A stretch of 64,000 nt of DNA from Bailinhaonella thermotolerans (lineage in GTDB: Bacteria > Actinomycetota > Actinomycetes > Streptosporangiales > Streptosporangiaceae). A model generated the notes under the pieces. It saw only the letters and a program-made list of their open reading frames with translations. It was not told where the DNA came from and did not search any database. Each line of letters begins with the position of its first letter. The first letter of the stretch is position 1. Both the position numbers and the translations under genes were made by a program. Below, piece after piece: positions 27,483-35,959 of this stretch. The stretch is taken from positions 186,001 through 250,000 of the forward strand of contig NZ_QZEY01000010.1 in the NCBI RefSeq assembly GCF_003594875.1, given 5' to 3'.

Positions 27483-29408
27483 ATGACCACCCTGCGACTC
27501 GACACCCTGCGGCTGCCCGGGGCCGGGGCGCCGGCCGCCAGCCCGCTGCCGATCCTGCACGGGACCGACGTCACGCCCGGCCTCACCGGGGCCGACGAGG
27601 AGATGACCCGGCAGATCGCGTACGGCCAGCCGGCCACGCTCCTGCCGTACACCATGCAGGACGGCTACACGCGGGCGCGCGAGGAGCGGGAGCTGCCCGC
27701 GGTGGTGCTGGAGAACGAGCTGCTCACCGCCACGTTCCTGCCGGGGTACGGCGGGCGGCTGTGGTCGCTGGCGCACCGGCCCTCCGGGCGGGAGCTGCTG
27801 CACCGCAACCCGGTGCTGCAGCCCGCGAACCTGGCGCTGCGCGACGCCTGGCTGGCCGGGGGCGTCGAGTGGAACCTCGGCGCGACCGGTCACTGGCCGC
27901 TGACCTGCGCCCCCCTGCACGCCGTACGGCTGTCGCTGGCCGACGGGACGCCGGTGCTGCGGATGTTCGAGTTCGAGCGGCTGCGGCGGCTGGTGGTGCG
28001 CATCGACGCCTGGCTCCCGGCGGGATCGCCCGTGCTGTTCGTGCGGCCGGCCATCGTGAACCCCGGGGACGCCGAGGTGCCGGTGTACTGGTGGTCCAAC
28101 ATCGCCGTGCCGGAGGCGGCGGACGTGCGCGTGGTGGCCCCGGCCGAACGGGCCTACCACTTCGACTACGGCTCACGGCTGCGCCTCGTGGACTTCCCCG
28201 AGCTGGACGGCGTGGACCGCAGCTACCCGGACCGGGTGCGGGGAGCGGCCGACTACTTCTTCGAGATCCCGGCCGGGCGGCGGAGGTGGGTCGCCGCGCT
28301 GGACGGCGCAGGGCGCGGGCTGGCCCAGGTGTCCACCGACCCGCTGCGGGGACGCAAGCTGTTCCACTGGGGCACCGGGCCCGGCGGGCTCCGCTGGCAG
28401 GAGTGGCTGAGCGGCCCCGGCAGCCGCTACCTGGAGGTCCAGGCCGGCCTCGCCCGCACCCAGCTTGAGCACATCCCCATGCCCGGGGGCGCGGAGTGGA
28501 GCTGGGTCGAGGCGTACGGCCTGGTGGAGGCCGACCCGGCGGCCGTGCACGGGACGTGGGACGAGGCCCGCGCGGCGGTGGGGGAGGCCGTGGACCGGCT
28601 CGTCCCCGCGTCCGCGCTGGACTCCGCCGCCCTCCCGCCGGACGTGGCCGGGGAGCTGCTGGCGCGCGGCTCCGGCTGGGGCGCGCTGGAGGCGCTGGCG
28701 GGGGCCCTGCCCTCGGGCGACCTCTTCGGCGACGTCACCGAGGAGCAGCGGCCCTGGGCCGAGCTCGTCAAGGACGGCCGCCTCCCGGTCTGCGACCCGC
28801 CCGCCGCCCCGGTCACCGGCCCCGGCTGGCGGGCCCGGCTGGAGGACCACCCCGCCGACTGGCACTCGCGCTACCACCTCGGCCTGGTCCGGTACGCCGA
28901 CGGCGACGCGGCGGGCGCCCGCGAGGCGTGGGAGGAGTCGCTGCGGCTCCGCCGCACGCCGTGGGCGCTGCGCTGCCTGGCCGAGGCGTCCCGGCTGGCG
29001 GGCGACGGCCCCCGCGCCGACCTGCTCACCGAGGCCCACGCGCTGCTCCCCGGCGTCTGGCAGCTCACGTCCGAGACCCTGCGCGCCCTCCTGTCCGAGG
29101 GCCGCGCTGAGGAGGCCCTGGCCCTGGTGGACGCCCTGGACCCGGCGCAGCGGGCCCTCGGCCGCATCCGCCTGCTGGAGGCGCGGGCGGCGGTGGCCGC
29201 GGGCGACGTCGCGCGGGCCGGCGCCCTCCTGGACGAGGGCATCGAGGTGGACAACCTCCGCGAGGGCGAGGACTCCCTCGACGAGCTCTGGTACGCCTAC
29301 CACGAGCGCCGCCTCGCGGCCGGCGGCGAGGTGACCCCCGAGATCGCGGCCCGCGCCAGGCGGGAGAACCCCCTCCCCCGTGAGTACGACTTCCGCATGA
29401 ACCCCTGA
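27483..29408 (+). CDS. DUF5107-domain protein with C-terminal helical repeats (copy B)
   Basis: 641 residues. It aligns end to end with the protein at 22061: shared LLPYTMQDGYTRAREEREL, YGGRLWSLAHRPSGRELLHRNPVLQPANLALRDAWLAGGVEWNLG, LEVQAGLARTQLEH and DNLREGEDSLDELWYAYHER. The same beta-sandwich plus TPR-like order is seen and there is no export signal. Copies A and B bracket the sugar ABC genes, so both likely act on the imported compound or its breakdown products in the cytoplasm (inference). GGGGAG lies 7 nt before ATG 27483; it is probably the last gene of the operon, with a hairpin at 29422. Confidence 0.82.
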   Translation: MTTLRLDTLRLPGAGAPAASPLPILHGTDVTPGLTGADEEMTRQIAYGQPATLLPYTMQDGYTRAREERELPAVVLENELLTATFLPGYGGRLWSLAHRPSGRELLHRNPVLQPANLALRDAWLAGGVEWNLGATGHWPLTCAPLHAVRLSLADGTPVLRMFEFERLRRLVVRIDAWLPAGSPVLFVRPAIVNPGDAEVPVYWWSNIAVPEAADVRVVAPAERAYHFDYGSRLRLVDFPELDGVDRSYPDRVRGAADYFFEIPAGRRRWVAALDGAGRGLAQVSTDPLRGRKLFHWGTGPGGLRWQEWLSGPGSRYLEVQAGLARTQLEHIPMPGGAEWSWVEAYGLVEADPAAVHGTWDEARAAVGEAVDRLVPASALDSAALPPDVAGELLARGSGWGALEALAGALPSGDLFGDVTEEQRPWAELVKDGRLPVCDPPAAPVTGPGWRARLEDHPADWHSRYHLGLVRYADGDAAGAREAWEESLRLRRTPWALRCLAEASRLAGDGPRADLLTEAHALLPGVWQLTSETLRALLSEGRAEEALALVDALDPAQRALGRIRLLEARAAVAAGDVARAGALLDEGIEVDNLREGEDSLDELWYAYHERRLAAGGEVTPEIAARARRENPLPREYDFRMNP

Positions 29409-29421
29409 CCGGCACGAGCCC

Positions 29422-29447
29422 GGCGGCGCGCCCCTCCCCGCGCCGCC
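29422..29447. terminator. Terminator hairpin after DUF5107 copy B
   Basis: A 9-bp perfect stem GGCGGCGCG/CGCGCCGCC (29422-29430 with 29439-29447) and an 8-nt loop, 14 bp after the stop and just before the end of a decayed minus-strand frame. Confidence 0.65.
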
Positions 29448-29453
29448 GCCCGC

Positions 29454-29817
29454 TCAGGAGGCCGCCGCCAGATGACGGGCGATCCTCTCGGCGGCCGCCG
29501 CGACGTTCCAGGCCGGGCAGGTGGCCCCCTCGGCGTAGCGGAACACCGGCGAGTCGCCGCCCTCGTACGTCAGGTAGACGCGGGGCTCGGCGCCCCGGAG
29601 CCGCAGCGCCCACGGGACGGCGGCCGGCACGGCGTCCACGCCCTACCGCTCCCGCAGAACCCCGCCCAGCGCCTCCAGCCACTCCACCTGCCCCCGAGCC
29701 TCCTCCTCCGAGATCTCGTGAATGCCTGGCGAGCTCCCGGCCCGTCAGGCGCGCGTCGAGCCTGATCTCCTTGAGCCGGTGCCCGAGCGCCGCCTTAGCC
29801 TCGTCGGCCGCGGACAT
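29454..29817 (-). pseudogene. Decayed XRE-type regulator
   Basis: ATG 29817 begins MSAADEAKAALGHRLKEIR, then LDARLTGRELAR, the start of a typical actinobacterial XRE helix-turn-helix protein. The reading frame then breaks and most of the recognition helix region is missing. In another frame, EISEEEARGQVEWLEALGGVLRER runs into an in-frame TAG, followed by GVDAVPAAVPWALRL...VYLTYEGGDSPVFRYAEGATCPAW to a TGA at 29454. Deletion, frameshift and stop make this a remnant. The last part could still be read as a 61-residue frame but has no convincing start. Confidence 0.65.
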
Positions 29818-29914
29818 AGTCGGCGAAGGGGACGGCCCGCTCCCAGGCTTGAGCGCAAGCCACCCGGTACACCCGCAACAGCCCGGGGTCGCCCGCCACG
29901 TAGAAGCCGTTTAT
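29795..29914 (-). pseudogene. 39-codon frame with Shine-Dalgarno but ATA in place of a start codon
   Basis: GGAGG (29926-29922) lies 7 nt before ATA 29914, which opens a clean frame (xNGFYVAGDPGLLRVYRVA, then CAQAWERAVPFADYVRGRRG) ending in TAA and overlapping the XRE remnant start. The ideal spacing suggests an ATG that mutated to ATA when the locus decayed. The family is unrecognised. Confidence 0.45.
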
Positions 29915-30047
29915 GGCAGCACCTCCGATGTTGCTAGGGTTTCCCGTCGTTCCTGAACGTGACCGTTCGATCCCGTTCCGTCAAGGGGGAGCCGGTGGGA
30001 CCCGGCATCGCTCCGACCGCGGGCGGGAGGCGCGAGACGAGAGGCGG

Positions 30048-31028
30048 TCAGGGGGTGGGGGTGGCCAGGGAGAGGGCGTAGTCGGAGGGGGGGTCGGGCC
30101 ACCAGTGGGTGAGGGTGAAGCCTGCCTCCGCCAGCTCGGCCCGGACGCCCTCCTGCCGGAACTTGTCGCTGATCTCGGTGCGGATCTCCTCGCCCTCGGC
30201 CAGGTCCACGGTGAGGTCGAGGTCGCGGACGCGGACCCGCTGAGGGCCGGTGGAGCGGAGGGCGCGCAGGACGCACTCGGCCTCCGGGTCCCAGGTGGAC
30301 ACGTGAGCGAAGCGGGCCGGGTCGAAGTCGGCGCCCAGCTCGCGGTTGATCACGTGGAGGAGGTTGCGGTTGAACTCCGCGCTCACGCCGTACCGGTCGT
30401 TGTAGGCGGCCTCGATGCGGGGGACGTCCTTGACCAGATCGAAGCCTAGGAGCAGCGCGTCCGCGCCGGGCGTCGTCAGGGACCGCAGCTCGGTGTAGAA
30501 GGACACGCGGCCGGAGGCGGTGAGGTTGCCCGCCGTGGAGCCGAGGAAGGCGATCAGCCGGCGGCCGCCGGCCGGGAGCGCCTGGAGGCCCTGTTCGAAG
30601 TCGGCGACGATGGGGTGCACGTCCAGGCCGGGGTAGTCGGCGCGCAGGTGGCGGGCGGCCTCGGCCAGGAAGTCGCCGCTCACGTCCACCGGGACGTACC
30701 TCCGCAGGCCCAGGGCGTCCAGCAGGAGCCGGGTCTTCTCCCCCGAGCCCGCGCCCAGCTCGATCAGCGTGTCCGCGCCGGTCACCGCCGCGATCTCGGC
30801 GGCGCGGGCGGCCAGGATCCCGCGTTCGGCGCGGGTCAGGTAGTACTCCTCCAGCCGGGTGATCTCCTCGAACAGCTCGCTGCCGCGCTCGTCGTAGCCC
30901 CACTTGGGCGGCAGGCTCTTCGGCGTCGCGGTCAGCCCGTCGTACACGTCGCGGCGGAAGGACTTGGCGAGGTCGTCAGGGGTCACCTGGTAGTCGGCGA
31001 CCGGGTCTGGGGGGTCGAAGGCGGGCAT
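30048..31028 (-). CDS. egtD: L-histidine N-alpha-methyltransferase (ergothioneine synthesis)
   Basis: 326 residues. It trimethylates histidine to hercynine with S-adenosylmethionine, the first committed step. The SAM site is LIELGAGSGEKTRLLLDAL; the histidine-site motifs IAFLGSTAGNLT, GFDLVKDVPRIEAAYND, and EFNRNLLHVINRELGADFD are present. The C-terminal EISDKFRQEGVRAELAEAGF is typical of EgtD. ATG 31028 lies inside the end of egtC (46-bp overlap), so it is coupled to the egtABC genes upstream. Confidence 0.95.
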   Translation of the reverse strand: MPAFDPPDPVADYQVTPDDLAKSFRRDVYDGLTATPKSLPPKWGYDERGSELFEEITRLEEYYLTRAERGILAARAAEIAAVTGADTLIELGAGSGEKTRLLLDALGLRRYVPVDVSGDFLAEAARHLRADYPGLDVHPIVADFEQGLQALPAGGRRLIAFLGSTAGNLTASGRVSFYTELRSLTTPGADALLLGFDLVKDVPRIEAAYNDRYGVSAEFNRNLLHVINRELGADFDPARFAHVSTWDPEAECVLRALRSTGPQRVRVRDLDLTVDLAEGEEIRTEISDKFRQEGVRAELAEAGFTLTHWWPDPPSDYALSLATPTP

Positions 31029-31765
31029 GTCAGCTCCCGGATGGGCCGGACGGCGACCCCGCCGGGGTCCGCGGTGACGAGCGATCCGCCGGGGACCGCG
31101 GACCACCCGGGGCCGTCGTCGAACGGTTCGGACGCGATCACCACGGCGTCGCCGCCGCGTCGTACGTAGAGGTCGTCGCCGCAGGCCGTGGCGGCCAGCC
31201 GCACCCCGTCGGCGGCGAGCAGGTTGTACCGGCCGGGCGAGACGGACGCGGCGTGCGCCGCGACCGCCGCCAGCCCCTCCCCGAGGGCCGCGCCCCGCCG
31301 CCACCGCCGTACGGCCAGGCCGAACAGCGGCGCGGAGTCCACGGGCGCGCGGGCGTCGGGCACCCGGTCGGCGTCGCGCCACAGGACCTCCTCGGCTCCG
31401 GCGAAGTCCCCCACCGCGCCCTGGTGGCTGAACAGCCATCCGTCGCAGGTGAACGGCTGCGCGCACGACTCGTCCACGGGGAATCCGGGGGTGGCGTCGC
31501 GGACCGCCGCGACCACGCACCCGGACACGATCACGTCGGCGGCGTCGGCGAAGGACAGGTCCGCCCACATCGGCATCGACCTGCGGTAACGCACCGGGGC
31601 CGCCCGCCCCGGGTGGTACCAGCCCACGCCGAACCCGTCCGCGTTCACCCGCCCGTGCCGCTGCCTCCTGGGCGCGTACGACTGCGTGACCAGCGCGTGC
31701 GCCGGACCGTACAGCAGCGCGCGCAGGGTCGTGGGCGGGCCGAGGTAGGCCAGGTGGCGGCACAT
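30983..31765 (-). CDS. egtC: Gamma-glutamyl hercynylcysteine S-oxide hydrolase (class II amidotransferase fold)
   Basis: 260 residues. It removes glutamate from the gamma-glutamyl hercynylcysteine sulfoxide intermediate. Cys2 right after the start (MCRHLAYLGPP) is the N-terminal nucleophile, with NADGFGVGWY, and the WLFSHQGAV segment of glutamine amidotransferase-like hydrolases. ATG 31765 directly follows the egtB stop (TAGATG). The last ~20 residues overlap egtD and look like extra sequence. Confidence 0.93.
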   Translation of the reverse strand: MCRHLAYLGPPTTLRALLYGPAHALVTQSYAPRRQRHGRVNADGFGVGWYHPGRAAPVRYRRSMPMWADLSFADAADVIVSGCVVAAVRDATPGFPVDESCAQPFTCDGWLFSHQGAVGDFAGAEEVLWRDADRVPDARAPVDSAPLFGLAVRRWRRGAALGEGLAAVAAHAASVSPGRYNLLAADGVRLAATACGDDLYVRRGGDAVVIASEPFDDGPGWSAVPGGSLVTADPGGVAVRPIRELTCPPSTPQTRSPTTR

Positions 31766-33082
31766 CTAGACGGCGTCCCTCGCGCAGCGGAACCCGCAGA
31801 AGATCTGCCGCCGGATCGGCAGGTCCCAGTTCCGGAAGGTGCCCCGCGCGACCGTGGGGTGCGTGGCCCAGGAACCGCCGCGCAGCACCTTGTACTCCGT
31901 CCCGAAGAAGACCTCCGAGTACTCCTTGTACGGGAAGACCCGGAACCCCGGATACGCCCGGAAGTCGGTGGACGTCCATTCCCACACGTCCCCGATCATC
32001 TGGCGGCAGCCGTACGGCGACGCGCCCCGCGGCCGGGAGCCGGACGGCGCGGGCCCGAGGCGGCGCTGCCCCAGGTTGGCGAGGTCGGGCGTGGGGTCGG
32101 CGTCACCCCAGGGGTACCGGAGGGAGCGGCGCGACGCCGGGTCGAAGCGGGCGGCCTTCTCCCACTCGGCCTCGGTGGGCAGGCGCTTGCCGGCCCAGCG
32201 GGCATAAGCGTCGGCCTCGTACCAGCACACGTGCTGGACCGGCTCGCCCGGCGGCACCGGCTCCACCCGGCCGAACCGGCGGCGCAGCCACCCCCGGCCC
32301 TCGCGGAACCAGAACGCCGGCGCGCGCTTGCCCGTCCGCCGCCGCCAGGCCCACCCCTCGGCCGTCCACCAGCGCGGGTGGTCGTACCCGCCGGACTCCA
32401 TGAAGGCCAGGTAGTCGCGGTTGCTCACCGGGGCCGCGTCGATCCAGTACGGCGGCAGGTCCACCACGTGCGCCGGCCGCTCGTTGTCGTACGCCCAGGG
32501 GTCCTCGCTCGTGCCCATCACGAACGGGCCCCCGGCGACCAGCACCTCGGCCGGGCCCGGCGCGGCCCCCTCCGCCGCGGGCTCCGGCCCCGCGAGTGGT
32601 TCCAGCACCGGCTCGCCCCGCCGGAGCTGGTGCGTGGCGAGCATCGTCTCGTCGTGCTGGTGCTCGTGCTGGATCACCATGCCGTACACGAAGCCGCCCG
32701 CGAGCAGCGGCCGGTCGGGCGTCAGCCGTACCCGGGCGAGGGAGTCCAGGACGCGGGCGCGCACGTCCGCGATGTAGGCGGCGGACTCGCTCGGGGACAG
32801 CAGCGGCAGGGTCACGCGGGACGCGCGCGGGTGCTCGAAGGCGTCGTAGAGGTCGTCGATCTCCGGCCGCAGCGCGTCCTGCCCGGCGGCGGCGCGCACG
32901 AGCCACTGCTCCTCGTAGTTGCCGACGTGCGCCAGGTCCCATACCAGCGGCGACATCAGCGGCGAGTGCTGGGCGACCAGTTCGGGCCCGTCGAGCACGC
33001 GCAGCGTCAGCCCGAGGCTGCGCTCGCGCACCCCGGCCAGCTCGGCGGCGATGCGTTCCTTGACCCGCTCCTCGGCGTTCAT
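31766..33082 (-). CDS. egtB: Hercynine oxygenase (iron-dependent sulfoxide synthase)
   Basis: 438 residues. It joins hercynine to gamma-glutamylcysteine with O2. The N-terminal DinB-like helical domain has the iron ligands in VIQHEHQHDETML (~residues 140-150) and an early His in WDLAHVGNYEEQW. The C-terminal formylglycine-generating-type domain includes FVMGTSEDPWAYDNERPAHVVDLPPYWIDAAPVSNRDYLAFM, GDVWEWTSTDFRAYPGF and VLRGGSWATH. ATG 33082 overlaps the egtA stop (ATGA). Use of gamma-glutamylcysteine agrees with egtA and egtC in the cluster. Confidence 0.95.
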   Translation of the reverse strand: MNAEERVKERIAAELAGVRERSLGLTLRVLDGPELVAQHSPLMSPLVWDLAHVGNYEEQWLVRAAAGQDALRPEIDDLYDAFEHPRASRVTLPLLSPSESAAYIADVRARVLDSLARVRLTPDRPLLAGGFVYGMVIQHEHQHDETMLATHQLRRGEPVLEPLAGPEPAAEGAAPGPAEVLVAGGPFVMGTSEDPWAYDNERPAHVVDLPPYWIDAAPVSNRDYLAFMESGGYDHPRWWTAEGWAWRRRTGKRAPAFWFREGRGWLRRRFGRVEPVPPGEPVQHVCWYEADAYARWAGKRLPTEAEWEKAARFDPASRRSLRYPWGDADPTPDLANLGQRRLGPAPSGSRPRGASPYGCRQMIGDVWEWTSTDFRAYPGFRVFPYKEYSEVFFGTEYKVLRGGSWATHPTVARGTFRNWDLPIRRQIFCGFRCARDAV

Positions 33083-34455
33083 GTCGGCACCCCTTCGAGA
33101 TCGTCGAGAGCCTCGTCCGCCGGGCACCGCCCCGGCTCCACGTACCGCTCGGCGTACCGGTCCACCAGCTCCGCCAGCTCGGCGTACGCCCCGGGACCGC
33201 AGCTCGGCGACGCCCCCGCATCCCGCGCCGGCGGCGCCCCGGCATCCCGGACCGGCGGCGCCCCGGCATCCCGGACCGGCGGCGCACCGGGACCGCAGAC
33301 GGGGGACGTGCCGGAACCCCGGACCGGCGGCGGCCCGGGACCGAGGGCCGGCGGGTCCCCGGCGCGGGAGAGGGCGTCGCGGGCGGCGGCGAAGCAGGCG
33401 CGGGCGGCGCGGGCCAGGCGCGGATCGGCCGGCCCGCCGCGGGCGGCCTGCGACCACAGCCCCGGCGGCAGCGGCTCGACGGCCTCCTCGCAGGCGTCCG
33501 GGGCGCGGTCGATCAGCGCGGCGGCCACGGCGACCGGCACCGGCCACCACGGCTCCGGCAGCGCGTCGATCATGCGCAGCTCCAGGTGGCCGCGCGGCCG
33601 CACCGGCGGGAACAGCGTGCTCAGGTGGAAGGCCAGGTCGTCCCGGGTCGGCGCGCTCGCCAGCCCCGACGGGCCGCCGGGGAACAGCTCGGCCGAGCGC
33701 ACCCAGTCGCGGAACCGCAGCCCGCAGCCCACGCGCCAGCCGTCGCGGGGCACGGCCATCACGCGCGCGTCCAGCGCGTACCGCGCCCACGCCGCCCACG
33801 GCTCGGCCTCGCCCAGGGGCGCGGGGCGCACGCGGGTGGGGTCCAGGGCCTGCCAGATCGCCTGCCGGGTGGAGCGCCAGCCGGTCGGCCGCCCGCGCCA
33901 GAGCGGCGAGTTCGCGAACGCGGCCAGCAGCACCGGCCCGAGCCGGTTCGCCAGCCGCCACCGCCGCCGCGCGTCGGCCGCGTCGCGCCCGATGTCCAGG
34001 CAGACCTGGATCGAGGCGGTGGAGCACATCATGGCGCGCCCCGCCGGGCCGTACGCGTCGAGGTACGCCTCCATGGCGGCGTAGCGGGGCGCGGTGCTCT
34101 GCCGCAGGGGATCCCGGGCGTCCAGCGCGGACCCGGTGCGGCGGAGCCCGGCGGCGGCCAGGTGCGGGTCGAGGCGCCGCAGGTCGGCGGCCAGGGCGTG
34201 GCGGGCCTCGGCGGGGCCGGGGAGGGGACGGGTGCTCAGTTCGAGCTGGCCCCCGGGTTCGTAGGTGACGGCGCTGCCCGCGGGCAGCGGGCGGGCGGCC
34301 TCGACGGCCGCGGCCAGCCGGGCGATGGGGACGTGCTCACCGGGCCGTTCCGCGTCGAGGATCAGCCACTCGGACTCGACGCCGACCAGCCCGGGCGGGC
34401 CCGTCTTGAAGCAGATGCCGTGCACGTGCGCGTAGACGTCCTCCTCGCGGAGCAT
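33079..34455 (-). CDS. egtA: Glutamate-cysteine ligase of the ergothioneine cluster
   Basis: 458 residues. It makes gamma-glutamylcysteine, the sulfur donor for EgtB. VGVESEWLILD is the catalytic GCS2-type motif, followed by TYEPGGQLELST, MMCSTASIQVCLDIG and FANSPLWRGRPTGWRSTRQAIWQALDPTR, all typical of EgtA. A Pro-rich insert (~residues 380-425) with three near-identical APPVRDAG units is not part of the fold and is encoded by 24-bp repeats. GGAGGTGCC sits before ATG 34455. It is the first gene of the operon, divergent from a TetR gene. Confidence 0.93.
   Translation of the reverse strand: MLREEDVYAHVHGICFKTGPPGLVGVESEWLILDAERPGEHVPIARLAAAVEAARPLPAGSAVTYEPGGQLELSTRPLPGPAEARHALAADLRRLDPHLAAAGLRRTGSALDARDPLRQSTAPRYAAMEAYLDAYGPAGRAMMCSTASIQVCLDIGRDAADARRRWRLANRLGPVLLAAFANSPLWRGRPTGWRSTRQAIWQALDPTRVRPAPLGEAEPWAAWARYALDARVMAVPRDGWRVGCGLRFRDWVRSAELFPGGPSGLASAPTRDDLAFHLSTLFPPVRPRGHLELRMIDALPEPWWPVPVAVAAALIDRAPDACEEAVEPLPPGLWSQAARGGPADPRLARAARACFAAARDALSRAGDPPALGPGPPPVRGSGTSPVCGPGAPPVRDAGAPPVRDAGAPPARDAGASPSCGPGAYAELAELVDRYAERYVEPGRCPADEALDDLEGVPT
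33218..33289. repeat. Three 24-bp tandem repeats inside egtA
   Basis: Units 33218-33241, 33242-33265 and 33266-33289 are nearly identical and in frame, encoding the Pro-rich insert. Confidence 0.85.
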
Positions 34456-34574
34456 GGCACCTCCCTCGGCTCCTCCTCCGGCACACGCTTCCCAGCACAC
34501 GACAGGAACCGGGTCATGACAAGACCCCTTCACCGCCCGTCACGGCCCGGAGGGAATCCCGGAGCCCGCAGAGC

Positions 34575-34603
34575 TTGCACTCTCCGTGACCGGTGCCTAC
34601 GGT
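34575..34603 (+). promoter_or_regulatory. Leaderless promoter of the TetR gene (TTGCAC-17-TACGGT)
   Basis: TTGCAC (34575-34580), 17 bp, TACGGT (34598-34603), then 6 nt to ATG 34610. The geometry is that of a SigA-type leaderless promoter. Confidence 0.65.
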
Positions 34604-34609
34604 GCGAAC

Positions 34610-35200
34610 ATGCCCCAGGGGAAGGACCGGCGCGCGCGCCGGCGGGCCGAGCGGCGGCACGCCATCCGCATGGCCGCCGTCAGGGTCGCGCTCGAACGCG
34701 GGCTCGACGGGGCCACCGTGGAGGCGATCAGCGAGGCCGCCGGCGTCTCGCAGCGCACCTTCTTCAACTACTTCCCGGTCAAGGAGGACGCGCTCACCGT
34801 CGAGCCGGGCTGGTCGCCGGAGGAGCTGCGCGAGCTGGTCGCGGCCCGTCCCCCCGAGGAGGGCGGGCTGGTCGTGATGCGGGCCGTGATGGGCGGGCTC
34901 GCCCGCCGGTTCGTGGACATGTTCGAGGGCATGGAGCTGGTCCGCGAACTGCACCGCAGGCACCCGGAGCTCGCCGCGCGCAGCCGCCAGGGCGCGGAGG
35001 ACCAGATGCTCGCGCCCATGATGGACGAGATCCGCACCCGCCCCGGCGTGCGCTCCCGCCTCCACGCCCGCCTCCTGGTCGTCGCCTCGTTCGGGGCCGC
35101 GCTCTCCGCCGTCCACGAGGCCATGTCCCCCGAGGGCCCCGCCCTTCCCCTGGACACCCTGCTGGACGAGGCCTTCGACCTGCTGGCCACCGGCCTCTGA
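34610..35200 (+). CDS. TetR-family regulator
   Basis: 196 residues. The N-terminal helix-turn-helix is RHAIRMAAVRVALERGLDGATVEAISEAAGVSQRTFFNYFPVKEDAL, a form common in TetR proteins that control drug efflux or fatty acid genes. The helical ligand domain has no recognisable signature. The start is ATG 34610, placed by the leaderless promoter; GTG 34586 would lie inside the promoter. It is divergent from egtA (154 bp), so it may control the ergothioneine operon, but no clear dyad was seen between them. Confidence 0.88.
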   Translation: MPQGKDRRARRRAERRHAIRMAAVRVALERGLDGATVEAISEAAGVSQRTFFNYFPVKEDALTVEPGWSPEELRELVAARPPEEGGLVVMRAVMGGLARRFVDMFEGMELVRELHRRHPELAARSRQGAEDQMLAPMMDEIRTRPGVRSRLHARLLVVASFGAALSAVHEAMSPEGPALPLDTLLDEAFDLLATGL

Positions 35201-35293
35201 CCGCGCCGCGCACCCGGCCCCGGACCGCCGCGCGATCCGCCTCCGGCCCTCGCGGAGGCCCGCCGTACGGCCGCCGCCCCCGCTCCGGGCCGG

Positions 35294-35881
35294 TCAGCGC
35301 GCCCGCAGGCCCTCCAGCAGGCGGGTCAGGGCGGCCTGGGCGCGCTCCAGATCGGCCGGGTCGCCCGAGGCGGCCAGCCACAGCGCCGCCTCGTTCATCG
35401 CGCCGGACAGCAGCCGGGCCAGCGGCTCCACCGGCTGCCGGTCGAGGACGCCGGCGGCGATCAGCTCGTCCAGCGCCTCGGCCAGGTGCCGCGCCGAGGA
35501 CTCCTCGTCCAGCGCCCGCCACTCGTTCCACCCGAGCACGGCCGGGCCGTCCACCAGCATGATCCGCTGTATCCCGGGGGCGTTGGCGGCCGCGAGGAAC
35601 GCCCGGCACCCGGCGAGGAGGCGGTCCCACGGCTCCGCCTCGGCGTCGGCCGTCCGGGCCACCGTCTCCCCCACCTCGCGCTGCACCTGCTCCAGCACGA
35701 CCCGGAACAGCGCGGCCTTGCTCTCGAACAGGTGGTAGAGCGCCCCCTTGGTGACCCCCGCCTCGGCGACGACCTCGGCCAGGGTCACGGAGGCGTACCC
35801 CTTCGCCGCGAACAGCCGCCGCCCGGCCGCCACCAGCTCGGCCCGCGTCCGCTCACGCCGTTCGGCCCGCACACCCGCCAT
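35294..35881 (-). CDS. TetR-family regulator (divergent from a VOC gene)
   Basis: 195 residues with the TetR helix-turn-helix [53 protein letters not shown] lies 8 nt before ATG 35881. Between it and the VOC gene are two copies of CATACCnCCGGTACG, one within the VOC promoter, so it probably represses both itself and that gene. The inducer is unknown. Confidence 0.9.
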   Translation of the reverse strand: MAGVRAERRERTRAELVAAGRRLFAAKGYASVTLAEVVAEAGVTKGALYHLFESKAALFRVVLEQVQREVGETVARTADAEAEPWDRLLAGCRAFLAAANAPGIQRIMLVDGPAVLGWNEWRALDEESSARHLAEALDELIAAGVLDRQPVEPLARLLSGAMNEAALWLAASGDPADLERAQAALTRLLEGLRAR

Positions 35882-35896
35882 CTCCACACCCTCAGG

Positions 35897-35944
35897 TTGA
35901 CATACCACCGGTACGTCAATATACCTTCACATACCTCCGGTACG
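35897..35944 (+). promoter_or_regulatory. VOC gene promoter with two CATACCnCCGGTACG operator repeats
   Basis: Consensus-like TTGACA (35897-35902), 17 bp, TATACC (35920-35925). Repeat 1 (35901-35915) sits in the spacer and repeat 2 (35930-35944) just downstream; starts are 29 bp apart. This is a strong repressible promoter layout. Confidence 0.75.
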
Positions 35945-35959
35945 CGAAAGGCATGGCAC

